The notes beneath the pieces are model-generated. The model was not told the origin of the DNA. It saw only the letters and a list, made by a program, of their open reading frames with translations, and did no database searches. DNA of 64,000 nt from Hermatobates lingyangjiaoensis (lineage: Eukaryota > Arthropoda > Insecta > Hemiptera > Hermatobatidae). Location of the stretch: the NCBI GenBank assembly GCA_026182355.1, contig JAPFBL010000590.1:1-64000 (forward strand), read 5' to 3'. How positions within the stretch are numbered: position 1 is the first letter of the stretch; every line of letters starts with the position of its first letter. Made by a program: the position numbers and the translations under genes. Positions 50,321-62,179 of the stretch are shown in pieces.

Positions 50321-51624
50321 CGAGGTGTGTAAATAAAGTAGTGAGGCTTTCGATCTGGCAACGCTGGAGACGCGTGGCCTTGAGTAGCGTCAGGTGCACG
50401 TGTGATGCGCCTCCAGTATGAATCTGAACTCGCCACAGTCATTTGTTTGTCCGTAGCGTTGGTTTTCGTGAAATGGTTTTTTCTTGAGCGTTTTAAAAAT
50501 GAGTGACCTCAAAGTTGAGCAGCGGTGTGCAATCAAATTTTGCTTCAGACTTGGACATAATGCAACCGAAACTTTTGAAAAACTTCAGGAGGCCTATGGA
50601 GAACGTGTTTTATCAAGGGCACAGGTTTTTCGGTGGTTTAAGGAATTTTCAGAAGGAAGAGAGTCGATTGAAGATGAACCACGAAGCGGAAGGCCTTCAA
50701 GTGCAAACACCGATGAAAATGTCAACAGAGTACGGAACCTTGTGCGTTCAGATCGACGCTTGACAGTCAGAATGATCGGGGAACAGTTGAATTTGAATCA
50801 CACCTCCGTTCATCACATTTTGACCAATGAATTGGAGATGAGAAAAATTTGTGCGAAAATGGTTCCGAAAAACCTTTCCCAAGACCAAAAAGATCTCAGA
50901 AAGGGAAGGAGTCTTGACTTTTTGGGTTCAATTGAAAATGATCCCCGTTTTCTTGAACGTGTCATTACTGGTGACGAGTCATGGGTGTTTGAGTACGACC
51001 CAGAAACGAAACGTCAGAGCATGGAGTGGCACACTGCGACTTCTCCAAGGCCCAAGAAAGCACGCATGAGCAAGTCGAAAATCAAATGCATGCTGATTTG
51101 TTTTTTTGATAGCCACGGAATCGTCCACAAAGAGTTTGTGCCACAAGGCCAAACGGTTAATCAGCACTTCTACCGTGAGGTCCTTGAAAGACTTCGAAAA
51201 AGAGTCCTTCATGTGCGGCCAAACATCAAAGACAAGTGGGTGTTGCATCACGACAACGCGCCCTGTCACACTGCCATCTCAATAAACGAGTTTTTGGCCA
51301 GTAAAAACATTCCTGTTGCTCCTCAGCCTCCTTATTCACCAGACTTGAGTCCTTGTGACTTTTTCCTCTTCCCGAGATTGAAAAATCACCTCAAGGGAAC
51401 TCATTTCGGGACACTACAAAACATACAAACTGCTGTAACCGACCAGCTGAAGGCCATTCCAGAATTCGAGTTCCAGCAATGCTACAATGATTGGAAGGAC
51501 CGTCTCCAGCGCTGTGTGGCTTCCGAAGGGAACTATTTTGAAGGTGACAATATCACATTGTAATTATATTTGAATAGAAAATTTAAAAAAAAAATCAGTC
51601 TCACTACTTTATTTACACACCTCG
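50321..51624 (+). mobile_element. Intact mariner element
   Basis: Inverted ends of 25 perfect bases beginning CGAGGTGTGTAAATAAAGTA (50,321 and reverse at 51,624), flanked by TA on both sides (50,319-50,320 and 51,625-51,626). Total 1304 bp, with one uninterrupted transposase frame, the standard size and design of a full mariner. Confidence 0.95.
50499..51563 (+). CDS. Mariner transposase (D,D34D)
   Basis: 354 codons from the ATG at 50,499 (MSDLKVEQRC). The frame is open a few codons upstream through a TTG, but ATG fits the family. The N-terminal 120 residues form the paired helix-turn-helix DNA-binding region (AQVFRWFKEFSEGRESIEDE, then RSGRPS, the AT-hook-like linker, and a second helix set with SVHHIL). 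Catalytic residues are Asp159 (VITGDESW), Asp252 (LHHDNAPCH) and Asp287 (YSPDLSPCDFFLFP), with exactly 34 residues between the last two. It cuts and pastes the element at TA. All key residues are present and no stop or shift is seen, so the enzyme may be functional. Confidence 0.95.
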   Translation: MSDLKVEQRCAIKFCFRLGHNATETFEKLQEAYGERVLSRAQVFRWFKEFSEGRESIEDEPRSGRPSSANTDENVNRVRNLVRSDRRLTVRMIGEQLNLNHTSVHHILTNELEMRKICAKMVPKNLSQDQKDLRKGRSLDFLGSIENDPRFLERVITGDESWVFEYDPETKRQSMEWHTATSPRPKKARMSKSKIKCMLICFFDSHGIVHKEFVPQGQTVNQHFYREVLERLRKRVLHVRPNIKDKWVLHHDNAPCHTAISINEFLASKNIPVAPQPPYSPDLSPCDFFLFPRLKNHLKGTHFGTLQNIQTAVTDQLKAIPEFEFQQCYNDWKDRLQRCVASEGNYFEGDNITL

Positions 51625-51719
51625 TATATCAGCGTTAGTTTGAAATTAAATGATATGGTTGGCTCTATAGATTTCAAAGCATATAGATTACAATTAAAAA
51701 TTGAGTTTGGTTATTTTTG

Positions 51720-51860
51720 ACATTTATAAGAGGGCTTGTTACTAATTTAAAAGTAATCAATTAATTATAAACTTAATTGTGGTTGCTTTAGAAGTAGGTT
51801 TATTACTAACTGAAATGTAATTAATTAATTATAAACTTGATTTAGGTTGGTTTTGAAAAT
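51720..51860 (+). repeat. Short direct repeats flanking the mariner region
   Basis: GGGCTTGTTACTAATTTAAA at 51,733 is identical to 49,906 and is followed by a diverged second unit (TTTATTACTAACTGAAATG, 51,800). They lie outside the mariner, so a local tandem family was present before the insertion. Confidence 0.6.
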
Positions 51861-54270
51861 TAGGAGGGTTTTTAATTTGAATTTAGTGGGTTATAGTTCT
51901 TCTCTAGAGAGATAGAAAATAAGGTATTACGTGAAAGGATAGATATGATAAGCAATGACTTAGGAAACCCTTATAACTTCTGTTTAAAGGTATGTCTCTT
52001 TAAACACTGGAGGTCCTAAAGTGATCTCTAGCAGAAAAAGCCGTGTTCAGTACCTAACTTATCAACCGTGTTGTCAACCGAGATAGCCATGTTGAAATCA
52101 CTGGTCCCCATTAATTAAGGAAATTGGACAAGGCAGTGCTTGGTGAAGACCAAGTGCTGTTGGTGCTCCTGTTATTATGTCGCTTGCTCAGAGTTAATAA
52201 TGGGTACCAAATCATAAATGAGCCTCACTTTCATCCCTTGAATAGTGAAGAAGAAATAACATCTGTAAGTGTGGAGATTGACAATATGAAAAAGCCTCAG
52301 TAAATTTACTTCTTTTCATTATTTTCGATAATGGTTCATTACATATCGTAAACTTTAAGTGTAGAACCCTCCAGATTTTCCTCTCTAATACTCCTAATAT
52401 TACTTGCAGAATTTAAAATACCTTAAATTTTCAAGTTTAAGGAAAGCATTGTGATTGGGTTGGAAACAGTTCACAGGGTTTTTATTAAAACTCTTTGATT
52501 GTGGCTGTGATCGTTATACACATCGTACTATATGTTCAAAAGGTTACATTACTGTTATTGAAAACAGACTAACCTTTAAGTGCTCTGATTAATACTGATG
52601 TTAAACAAATCAATAAAATATTGATAACAAATATTAAATTATGGATGATTAATGCAACGTTTATACATTTATTATGATTACTAATTAATAAATACGATTC
52701 TTTGTAAATAAATTTCAGTTGTACTTCATGCATTCCTAAAAAGATTTGAATTGAAGTACTTTATTCATAAGCTACAAACAGTTTGAGCTATGGTTTAATT
52801 ATTGAATAATTTGTTGTACTCAAATACATATTTATGGTGAAATATTGTTTTAACCAATTATTCCTTATCCTATTATTATAAAATGTACGTAAATTGTTAT
52901 AATAAATGAGTCACGTAGCGCATCATAGCAAATTCTTTCAAGTTTTTGTTAGTATTGTAATATCATTTCTAAAATTTTTTTTCACATTCAGTTTCAATTT
53001 ATATCAAAAACCAATATGGCTGTGACTGTATATTAAATTAACTTGAAAAATGCCGTTTCATCTTTATTAATAGATCAACAGCTGTTAGTGGATCGATAAG
53101 GAACTCAACAATTGACCGCCATTCAAATAGATAGTAAATCTAAAATATCTAATCTTGAAATTTACCTAAAATTCGACTTTATCTTTGTTATCTAAAACTG
53201 TGTTGTATGATAACCGATGAGTAATCAGGCGAGAAGAACAACTGAATTTCAAAATAGAAAAAACATCAAAGTGTAAGATTTAGTCAAGTTAGTTTTCATC
53301 CATCATATACTATAACCTCAAACTACAGATGCCTTTTCTATAATACTCCACAAAGATGACTGAAGGCCTACGAAACTGTCAATTTATTACTCAGCTATTC
53401 GTTAAAATGTATGGATACTAGGATAACCTTCATTAACAGAAATTTATATTTTTTGTAAATAGAATTATAACAGAGACCACCACCCATTTAAGGATGCTGA
53501 TCAAAATTCATACGCTAAGTATAGTGCTAGGAAAATTCGATCCCAGAAAATTTGTTCCCGAAAATTCGGTTTCAGGAAATTTGGTGCCAGGTAATTTTTT
53601 AAATCAGCAGTAATTTAATGAAGCGATTATCAATTAAATTATAGTTATCATTATCAAACAAAATGGATAACTGTTACAGTTAGTAATTAAATTATCAATT
53701 AAAGATATGCCCAATTATCACTATTATGACAAAGTGTGACACACGTAGTTACTAGAGTATTAATATATGGGATGTTGTTGAAGAAATCTAAAGCATTTTA
53801 AGAAATGAGGAAATTACTTTAATTGAATGACACTTTAATGGATGACTAATTGGTAATTACTAATTATCTGTAACGACCAATGCATAGGTTACAAAATATT
53901 ATTTTTGCCCTCTCAGATAAAATTTTGGCATACGTAGGTACAAGTATATTAATATATATATTCAACTGAATATATAGGTGAGGTTCTTTGGAGGTGAGGC
54001 ACTGCTTCATCACAGCCAGATTTACTAACATATCAACCCTACAGAGTACCTTACTCACTGTTATATTGACAGCAGTTAACAGATTGTGTTTCAAATCTCT
54101 TATCAACTTCTTTTTAAAACAAATTATTGTTTTAAGTATGGATGTGTAACCTTCCATTTCGAAAGTGAGGAGAGAAAAATATGGATGGCTGCTAGAAAAA
54201 AGAAAAATACTAGAGTCTAGTTTAAAATGAAACTAGACCACAATTTTAAGAACTGTGTGGTTCATTGTGA
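51861..54270. other. Long stretch without recognised genes
   Basis: Mostly AT-rich. 51,990-52,270 is somewhat GC-richer and may be an old repeat, and 53,525-53,595 has the repeated words GAAAATTCG and AAATTTGG. No coding domain on either strand. Confidence 0.35.
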
Positions 54271-54274
54271 ATTA

Positions 54275-54851
54275 CAGGGTGCCCCACAAAAAACCCCTAA
54301 ATTTGAAACTTTAAACGGTATTATTTATATTTAAAACATGTTATTTTTTAATGGTATTTAAAAACGAATCAAACTAACAACTTTATTATGCAAATTAACA
54401 AACTGTTAGCTAATAACGAGTTACAGATACTGCTGGAGTTTGATGAAATCTGGAGTATCATCACACCCCAGCAGTGGCCATCCAGGAGCCTTGGACTTCA
54501 ATATAATGAACTTTTGCAATTGGAGTGTACTCTTACAGGAGGTTCAGAGACAAAGAAGAGGAATCACTGATATTGAGTCATTAAAACATGTGTTGATAGA
54601 CGCACGGAACAACATATCTCTTGATGTCATTTGTCGAGCAACTCAGAACTGGATGGATCGCTTACGTCGCTGTTCTGCAGTTAATGGACAACATTTTGAG
54701 CGGTTTCAGTAACTTGTTATTAGCTAACAATTTGTTAATTACACAATAAAGTTGTTAGTTTGATTCGTTTTTAAATACCATTAAAAAATAACATTGTTTA
54801 AATAATACAGCTTTAAGTTTCGAATTTAGGGGTTTTTTGTGGGACATCCTG
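54275..54851 (+). mobile_element. Deleted mariner/Tc-like element with long inverted repeats
   Basis: 577 bp, ends CAGGGTGCCCCACAAAAAAC and CAGGATGTCCCACAAAAAAC (reverse of the right end), flanked by TA. Inverted repeats run about 145 bp each (54,275-54,425; 54,707-54,851) with roughly 90 percent identity. Between them only the last part of a transposase remains. Confidence 0.85.
54440..54712 (+). pseudogene. C-terminal piece of a mariner/Tc-like transposase
   Basis: Frame GALDFNIMNFCNWSVL, then RRGITDIESLKHVLIDA and WMDRLRRCSAVNGQHFERFQ is the end of an IS630-group transposase. The WPSRS part of the last catalytic block is in another frame (54,470-54,490) and its Asp is lost. The frame ends inside the right inverted repeat. 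Confidence 0.7.
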
Positions 54852-55540
54852 TAGAATATATTCTTATGTTAAATGAAATTTATGGCTAAAACGAAAAAAA
54901 ACAGAAACTAAATCACTGGTGTTTGAAAAGTGATTCTGATTTTACTTTTTGGTCGCTTATAAGCGGGAAACATTTCAAAGTTATGATTACAACAACAAGT
55001 TAAGGTAGTTCTATAGTTATTTATAGCAGTTGCTGCCTTATATTGCTTTAAGTATTGTTTATATTGATGTGCGTAGAAATAAATGCTTAAAATGGAATAA
55101 TCGTAATTGTCTCACATAGTGACCTAAATGAAATGAATAGCTCTACTGAGAGATACAAAAATGGATGTTTTATTATAAGTAGAGGATTTGTTAATTTGAA
55201 TTGTTCAGAATCAAGCATGTATACAAGCCGCCATCTTTCCCTCAGCATAGAATCCAAACCGGCAATAAATGAAGCTTGACCTTGCATGCGTCCCTTTTCC
55301 CGCCATTCCTTTGTTAAGCCATCCATCCCATCCCTCCAACAAAGGTCCCTCTATACCTGGACCCAGCTGTCCTTTCCTAACGGTATTTTACTCTACTACA
55401 CAGTTAAAGATTTATTTATTTTTATTAAACTAATATTCACTTGAGAACCGATTTTAAACGAATCCTCCCCGTTTAAACGAAATTTTTTGTAAAAATGTTT
55501 ATAATACGTTCACCACCTATTATGGACCTGTAAAAGTTTA
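54852..55540. other. AT-rich stretch, nothing recognised
   Basis: No domain or shared repeat; a 79-codon minus frame at 55,087-55,326 is unremarkable. Confidence 0.35.
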
Positions 55541-55542
55541 AT

Positions 55543-55655
55543 ACTATACACAACTAATGTTACTGGACTCTGAGTATTATCTAAGGTAGACAGAGTTGAG
55601 TTTTTTTTTTACCAAATAACCCTCAAAGAGTCCAGTAACATTATTTGTGTATAGT
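55543..55655. repeat. Small inverted repeat
   Basis: CTATACACAACTAATGTTAC at 55,543 pairs with the stretch ending at 55,653 (arms about 30 bp, loop about 50 bp). It lies directly beside F1 copy 11. Confidence 0.7.
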
Positions 55656-55658
55656 TAA

Positions 55659-55848
55659 AAAGATTTCACATAAACACGTGAAATAAAAATCAATGATCAA
55701 ACCACAATATGAAATGGGAAAACAAGACTAAGATCTTTCTTAAAACCCAGTAGGGTTTTTGACTCTAACGAAGACCGCTTGTTACGGTTGAAAGATCTTA
55801 GTCTTGTTTTTCCATTTTCATATTGTGGTTTCATCATTAGTTGTATAG
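55659..55848. repeat. Foldback element F1, copy 11
   Basis: Both outer ends present; part of the left inner arm deleted. The plus motif (55,761-55,803) has CTAACGA for CTGACGA. Confidence 0.8.
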
Positions 55849-56249
55849 TTTATTAAAATGTCCTTTTATTCTGTACTCCTACGTTTTATATTTATATTTT
55901 TTTCATTTACCGTCTATATAAAATAGTACTGTAAATTAGTACTGAAAGTATTTCATTTTTATTCAAAATTTTGATTTCAAGTTTTTAACGGAAATAAACG
56001 TTTTTAGGCTCCCCTGAGTTCAATAAAACAGATTTCGCAACTTGTTATGTATGTTTGTACAAGATATTTCAAAAGATAAAAGGCATAATATAGTTGCATA
56101 TTACATATACAGCCAAGGTTAGAATGCCGTGATAGAGTTATATATTTCAGAGAGTAGATCTTTTCAAGTCAATTATTAATTATTAATTATTATTATTATT
56201 AATACTTTCATGTATGTTTCTTGATTTTTAGTCTATATTTGCATAAGCC

Positions 56250-56470
56250 TGTTGGTCACTGGTCAAAGGTTCACACTAGCCAAGGAAATTCTACTTTTTA
56301 ATACAAGGGACAAGTAAAAGCGCCAGTTTAGCTTGTATCCCGCCAAGTTAACTAATTTAGAGAATGAAGTGGTAAAAGGCCTAGATGCCTGTCCACTAAT
56401 TTGGCATGCACCTTGCTGTGCATGGCTAGCTGACCCTTGACCCTTTTTCAAGTCAAGACCCTTCAGTTAT
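56250..56470 (+). repeat. Direct repeat D1, copy 1
   Basis: AAAAGCGCCAGTTTAGCTTG, GAATGAAGTGGTAAAAGGCC, TAGATGCCTGTCCACTAATT and TGGCATGCA match the copy at 57.24-57.46 kb almost base for base. Class unknown. Confidence 0.85.
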
Positions 56471-56486
56471 AAAAAAACTTGCAGGC

Positions 56487-57045
56487 GTTCCTACCGTTTT
56501 TTCCGAAAATAAGTCCTAGCGTGATTTTCGGGACGTTTTGAAGCCCTCCCCTGAAAGTAGGTCCTAGTTAAAATAATATGAAAAATATAATTCGTTAAAA
56601 AATTCCTGTTGAATGTAGTAGGTATTCCTAGCTGTCGTAATATTTCAGAGAATTGTTTGGAAAAAAATATCCCAAGAAATTACTTGTTTACTTCTAACGT
56701 TCGTTTCAAGGAGGCTACCTAGGCAAAAAGCATTAATTTAACCACAGCTATATTGCAAGACATGAGAGATTCAGACCAATGATTCTACAGGAAATAGATT
56801 TGGAGGAAAATCAGAATGAAATTCAAAATTTTGATAATTTATGACGATGTTACAGAAGATGACATGACTGTAATCGAATAAATTTAAATTTCTGTATAAA
56901 AATAAATATTAAACAAAAATATGTAAATCTATTTAATGTAGTTGAAGCCTTCTCCCGAGAATAAGCCCAGGCACGGATTTTGACCTAAAAATAAAGTTAG
57001 AAAGTGTCTTATTTTCGGGAAAAGACGGTAGGAATGCTCCTATTC
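56487..57045. mobile_element. MITE-like element with TACCGT ends
   Basis: Left end GTTCCTACCGTTTTTTCCG with GAAAATAAG, right end in reverse CATTCCTACCGTCTTTTCCC with GAAAATAAG. The outer 30 bp are about 85 percent complementary. 560 bp, no transposase. Ends of this kind (CCGAAAATAAG) are common in animal DNA-transposon derivatives. The parent family is not certain. Confidence 0.65.
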
Positions 57046-57239
57046 CCACTACACTTAAACTTGTCCAGTCATCAGAAACAATTCAGCTTTTCAAGAACGC
57101 TTGATTTATGGAAAACTTCCATCAGTTCTTTGGAAATCTCCTGTTTCGGAGAATAGAGAAAGCTTATTCTGGAAAATTCCCCACCACTATTAGCGTAGGT
57201 GGGTAGTGGAAGTATGTTAAATACTTCACTGGTATATAC

Positions 57240-57460
57240 CCTTGTACTAGTCACCTGTCAAAGGTTAAAACTAGCCAAGGAAATTGTTGTTATTTTTCAA
57301 TACAAGGGGCAACTAAAAGCGCCAGTTTAGCTTGAATCCTATCATGTAAAGTAAATTAACGAATGAAGTGGTAAAAGGCCTAGATGCCTGTCCACTAATT
57401 TGGCATGCAGCTTGCTGTGCATGGCTTAGCTGACCCTTGACCATTTTGTACCCTTAAGGT
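57240..57460 (+). repeat. Direct repeat D1, copy 2
   Basis: Partner of 56,250-56,470. The spacer between the copies holds the MITE-like element and about 190 bp of other sequence. Confidence 0.85.
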
Positions 57461-57539
57461 CGTTGGCACAAAAGTCGCTACCTGATCCCTCACCTTGAGC
57501 CGACCATCGCCTTGATGTTAAATAACCGACTCCACATTG

Positions 57540-57960
57540 TCCAGAACTAGTGTGCTCGCCTTATATCCAATGATCCTTTTCATGCGAGAAATATCGATAT
57601 CCAGCGTGATCTAAGGATGGAACCAATACAAGATTACATTAGGCGTCTGACTATCAATGAAGACAGAAAACTTCCCGTACACTCTAACCTGCTAGTATGA
57701 GTACTTTTACCTTAAATTCCCTGAAACCAATCCTCCTCCGACTAATCAGATCACCAAATTCACGATAACTGACGACTTTAGACTCAAAGACCATACGACC
57801 ACGAAACATACTCACCATAGACAGGACAGAAACTAACATGCCGACTTACCTGACAGGCCTGAACAATTAAATCAGTACAAACAGACAAGCAGGTGAAAGC
57901 CTCTGGAATGAAACTGCCTGACTCCGACGTGCATCAATGCATTGAAAATCTCATTGGACG
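57540..57960 (+). pseudogene. Possible Jockey-like LINE 3' fragment
   Basis: One plus frame reads DPFHARNIDIQRDLRMEPIQ, DYIRRLTINEDRKLPVHSN, which resembles the end of Jockey-type ORF2 (R-N-x-x-I/L-Q-x-D-L ... I-x-x-L ... L-P-x-H-x-N). Downstream frames are broken and no tail is clear. Confidence 0.4.
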
Positions 57961-58089
57961 TTGGTCGTTGGTTTATGTTAACTTAGTCTTAGATTAGACG
58001 TATACTGGTTCTGGTGACCCTTGTATTTATTTTGATGTACAATAAAACTATTTTTCTTTCCTAGAAAAGTTTAATTTATATGAATATTT

Positions 58090-58400
58090 CTTACTGTAAC
58101 ACCACAAGAGGGCACACATAGACCGAACATTGGTCCTTTGTGACATGAAACAATTAACATTCTAAATAGGGCAGCCCTACATTTTGCCTAACTCAAGTGT
58201 ATTTATTATTAAGGGACACTAACGAGTGCCTGACATTGTACATGCTCGGGGCCAACTGCGAGTTTCTCAGATTTATTCACCTTCCATATGAATAGGAGGA
58301 TGAGAGTGCATATTAAACCCCACATCTACAACTCCAAAGGCCATTACATTGCCACTGTGCTAATCTGACCCCTAGGTCAGTCTGAAGTACAGACCTAGAA
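58090..58400 (-). repeat. tRNA-derived SINE, copy 2 (diverged)
   Basis: Minus strand: A-box-like GATTAGCACAGTGGCAATG, B-box-like GGGGTTTAATATGC, then CACTTGAGTTAGGCAAAATG and TGTCACAAAGGACCAATGTT, parallel to copy 1. Confidence 0.65.
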
Positions 58401-58854
58401 TTCAAGCTCCAGGTTTTATGAAAACATTAAACATTAATTCAGACAACATTAAGAACATTTCTATCTATAAGAAATCAATCAGATTTATGTTTTCCTTAGC
58501 TGGGTATTAAAACATAATTTTTAAATAGTTTGTTTGATGATAACATTTATTTTCGCTTTCCTAAAACATTAATTGGGATCGAATAATGTATTGAAACTAA
58601 AAAAGGCGATGCATAGTTTAAGATTTGTCTGAGAATGCTAAAACGCTAAAATTAGCAATATTCTTCTTGAGATTTATTTCATTTCTTCATATTGTGACTA
58701 TTGTATGTATTATTTAAATCGAAAATTGTAATATGTTAAAAATCCCAATTGATCCCAAAATTTAAATTATGTATGTGTAAATACAAACGTACATATATTC
58801 ATTCTGGAGGATTATGTAAATATTAGTCGCGAAGAAAAAACACATTTACATTTT

Positions 58855-59042
58855 AAATCAACTCTAATGAGTTCATTATCGAAGTTTCATCGATATTTAT
58901 TGACATTTTCAAGGCTATAATACATAAAAAATAAATTTCAATATAATACGGAATATACTTAAACAGAATATTATTTTGACATTTATTATTCATGTATTGT
59001 AGTCTTGAAAATATCAATAAATATTGATGAAACATCTGTGAG
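58855..59042. repeat. Foldback with degenerate F8-type motifs
   Basis: Inverse pair: minus 58,881-58,917 and plus 58,996-59,036, each with TTGAAAAT, a CAATAAATAT loop and GAAAC. The core differs from CTGANGA at two bases, as in the PLE pseudo-LTR. Confidence 0.6.
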
Positions 59043-59509
59043 GAAATGATTAGTGTTTTCGTGACCTACTTCCCCCTAATCATCTAGAATTATTACCAAA
59101 TTACGAAGTCGACAATATGTAAAACTTTTGCTTGTTCAAAATACGAAATGAACGTGTTAATTTATGGAATTATAAGATGACAAGTAATATGACTTGTAAT
59201 ATGACAGTGACAAGTTAACGTCAAGCTGAGGAGCATCCAATTATCTGACTCCAGTTTTGCGTTTTTTAAAATTTACCAAAGATGTTTTTTGACTTGCGAA
59301 AGGTGTGTAAAAATAGGAGTTTGCTTTGTTTTGCTGATGATGCTTGCTATGTAGATTACCACTGATCGTAAATCAGCATCAGGTTGTTCGTGTAAAGATT
59401 TTATAGTATTATAAACTATACTCGGTTGCTTGCTCAACTCGTAAATAATCAACGGTGTTATTATCTACTGTAGAACGTATCGATCTCAATTCGGAAGCTG
59501 TAATGCTAC

Positions 59510-59765
59510 ATAGGTCAGGTTACAGTGGGTAGTCCCAGAAGAAAACACACAGGCTGAATACTAGTCCTTTGTGATAACACACAATTCTATATTGGGAGTT
59601 CTAAATTTTGCCTGAAGCAAGTGTATTTAGAGTAGGGATCTTTAACGTACAGGCTCAGGACAGATGTACTTTTTTTTTCAATCGATGACCAGATTGGGTA
59701 TTGAACCCCAGTTGAAAGGCGAGCATATAAACTCCTGAGCTTCCATGATCCGTGTTATGCCATGC
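59510..59765 (-). repeat. tRNA-derived SINE, copy 3
   Basis: Minus strand: GGGGTTCAATACCC B box (59,697-59,710), then GTGTGTTATCACAAAGGACT and TTCTTCTGGGACTACCCACT, matching the body of copy 1. Confidence 0.7.
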
Positions 59766-59769
59766 AGCT

Positions 59770-62170
59770 AAAACAATCATTACTAAATGATTCAACAGAA
59801 CTTTTAAAATTTCTTCAGAATATCATGAGAGTATTTCTGTTGCACAGAACACTGAAAACGTTCTTTAAGACCAAAGAATATTGATATTAAATTGTATTTT
59901 GCTATCAAAAATTATACACAACGATTAGTAATTTTAAAGCCCTTCTGCTCTAAAGAACAATTAACTGACTGACTTATTAACTGGCTGACATATTAACGAA
60001 AGGTCTACTATTTCCAATGTTGTTCTATGTTAAATTCAAAACTGGGCTTTTGGAGAGGAAGCGTAGTATAACATAACTTACTTTTATTATTATCTCGGTA
60101 TTAATAAATGTTGTCTTTTCAATCTCCCAATTTAATTATTTTTTACTGGAATGATAGAATGTTGTATTCCAGAATGCTTAACAAGGCAAGGACAGCTGTA
60201 CGTTGAAGGGAAGAAATAAAAATAAATTCCTGCCAACCAATAATTTAAGCAAGAAATTTCCCTTTGATTTTTTTTAAATATAATACTATATTTCGGATTA
60301 ATTTAGTCTTTCTATTAGTGTTCACAGGTAGAATTTTCGAATTTTTCCTCTTATTTAGTAAGTTTATTTGTATTCGATTCGTTCACTTAATAAGTTTTCT
60401 AAATTTTTTGATATCCAATAGTGGTACAAATTTGAACTTACATTCCATTTAAAGAAAATGGAATTCAGTATAATTTTATTAAATGATGGTTTTTATCAAT
60501 TAAAACAGTTATTTATTTAGAAGAAAATATGATAGAATGAAGAAATTTTAATGATATTTTTGCTTAATGTTGTAAATTCATTAGAGTGACTGTAAAAAAT
60601 TACACATATATATGTATTAAAAAAAATTAAAGACATACAACCAAAAGTTAGAAATGTTTAAAAAAGATTAGCTTCTTTTTAGCAGATAAGAGGCAAAATT
60701 TATGTACATGAGAAACAAACGTTTGGGGATATTTAGGTTGCTATTTATATGGTTGGTAATACCAACTTGGGATGCATCTGAATGTTGGAGGGAAGAAAAT
60801 TAGATGGTGGCCGACTGAGTTCGGCTCTGGTTCTTCGTTAGTCTTGTTTCGGCATCTATAAATGCTTGAGCTACTTAGTAATTCATCTAAAGGTGGATTA
60901 AATCAGTAAAGTATCAGCCATTTTTTTTCTTATGTTTTCTACATTGAAAAAACTGCCTACAATCGGTAGGTTATAATTATAATGGAATAAGTGATCCATC
61001 GAAGCAACGTTACTCTCTCACTGGAATTGGTAATTTATTTACATTCTTTAACTTTGGTTATGAAAACACAATTAGTGGGAGTATGTATTTATATTTTCTA
61101 TATTACAGATAAAGTTCAACACATGGCATCACAAAACCTAGCTTCGCTTTCATTTAAAGGTTAGTATAGTATGTTGTACATTTACATTAAAAGTATAGCA
61201 TTATCTATTAATTATAGTTTCCTTACTCAAGGCAAATATGTATATTTTGGAATTTTACTTTTTAAAACATTACTTAAAAAGAGTAAATAGCAGAAAAATG
61301 TGCCGAACACGTGGTTAGCTTGATGGAGATTAATATACTGAGTTGATCTTCAGTCAGTATTAATTTAATTTCTTCTTTCTGATAAATTTGTTTTGATATG
61401 ACCGCTCTTGTTACTTTGACCTGTATTATATAAGTGTTTGTTTCAACCTTTGACTTAAACGCGTCTATTCAGTATTCGTGCTGAGTGGATTTTGTTTACT
61501 TTTGAATAATTCTAGTAAACTTTTACTTTTTTCATTCCAAACTTTTCAATATGTTTTTACCTAAAAACGTAGAATAGCCTAACATAATTTCTTTCTTTTT
61601 TTTTTTATAGTCTAAAAGTCTTTAGAACAAGTTATAAAATTGTATTATTAGAATATATTTAATAACATGGGTACTAACAATATTGAAATGTTGCTAAGAC
61701 TATTTTCTGATTTAGATTTTGAATGTCGTTTTGATAATCTATTTGTAGAGATTATTATAATTATACACATGTTAATTTACAATTTTCCCTGCGTTAATAC
61801 TTTTAATTTGATAACTATTTAAACAATGTACCTTGAATTTTTTTAAAAGTTTTATTGTAGTTTTTGAAATAAAGCAGAAGGCATTACCATATTAAACTAA
61901 TTTTATCATTACTGAGTCATTTATATTTTGAAAACTATATATTTTAAACAAAAGTTTTTAACCAAGCGTTCATAAATCATCAGAGGTTTATTACAGTAGT
62001 AGTTAGGAAAGGAAACAAACAATTACATTGACTGTCATTAGATCTTGAGTTTTTTTTTTCTTTGTACAGCTTTAGATAGTGAGCTTATATTTGATGTTAT
62101 TCTAGGCGTACTTCTTATGTAGTACACTTTTTTAAAGCGAACAAATTATAAACGCAAAGGAAATTAAAAT
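59770..62170. other. AT-rich region without recognised genes
   Basis: No conserved frame. 61,109-61,159 is bounded by good splice-like signals (TATTACAG and GTTAGT) and has one open frame, but nothing supports it as an exon. Confidence 0.35.
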
Positions 62171-62179
62171 CAAGTAGCA

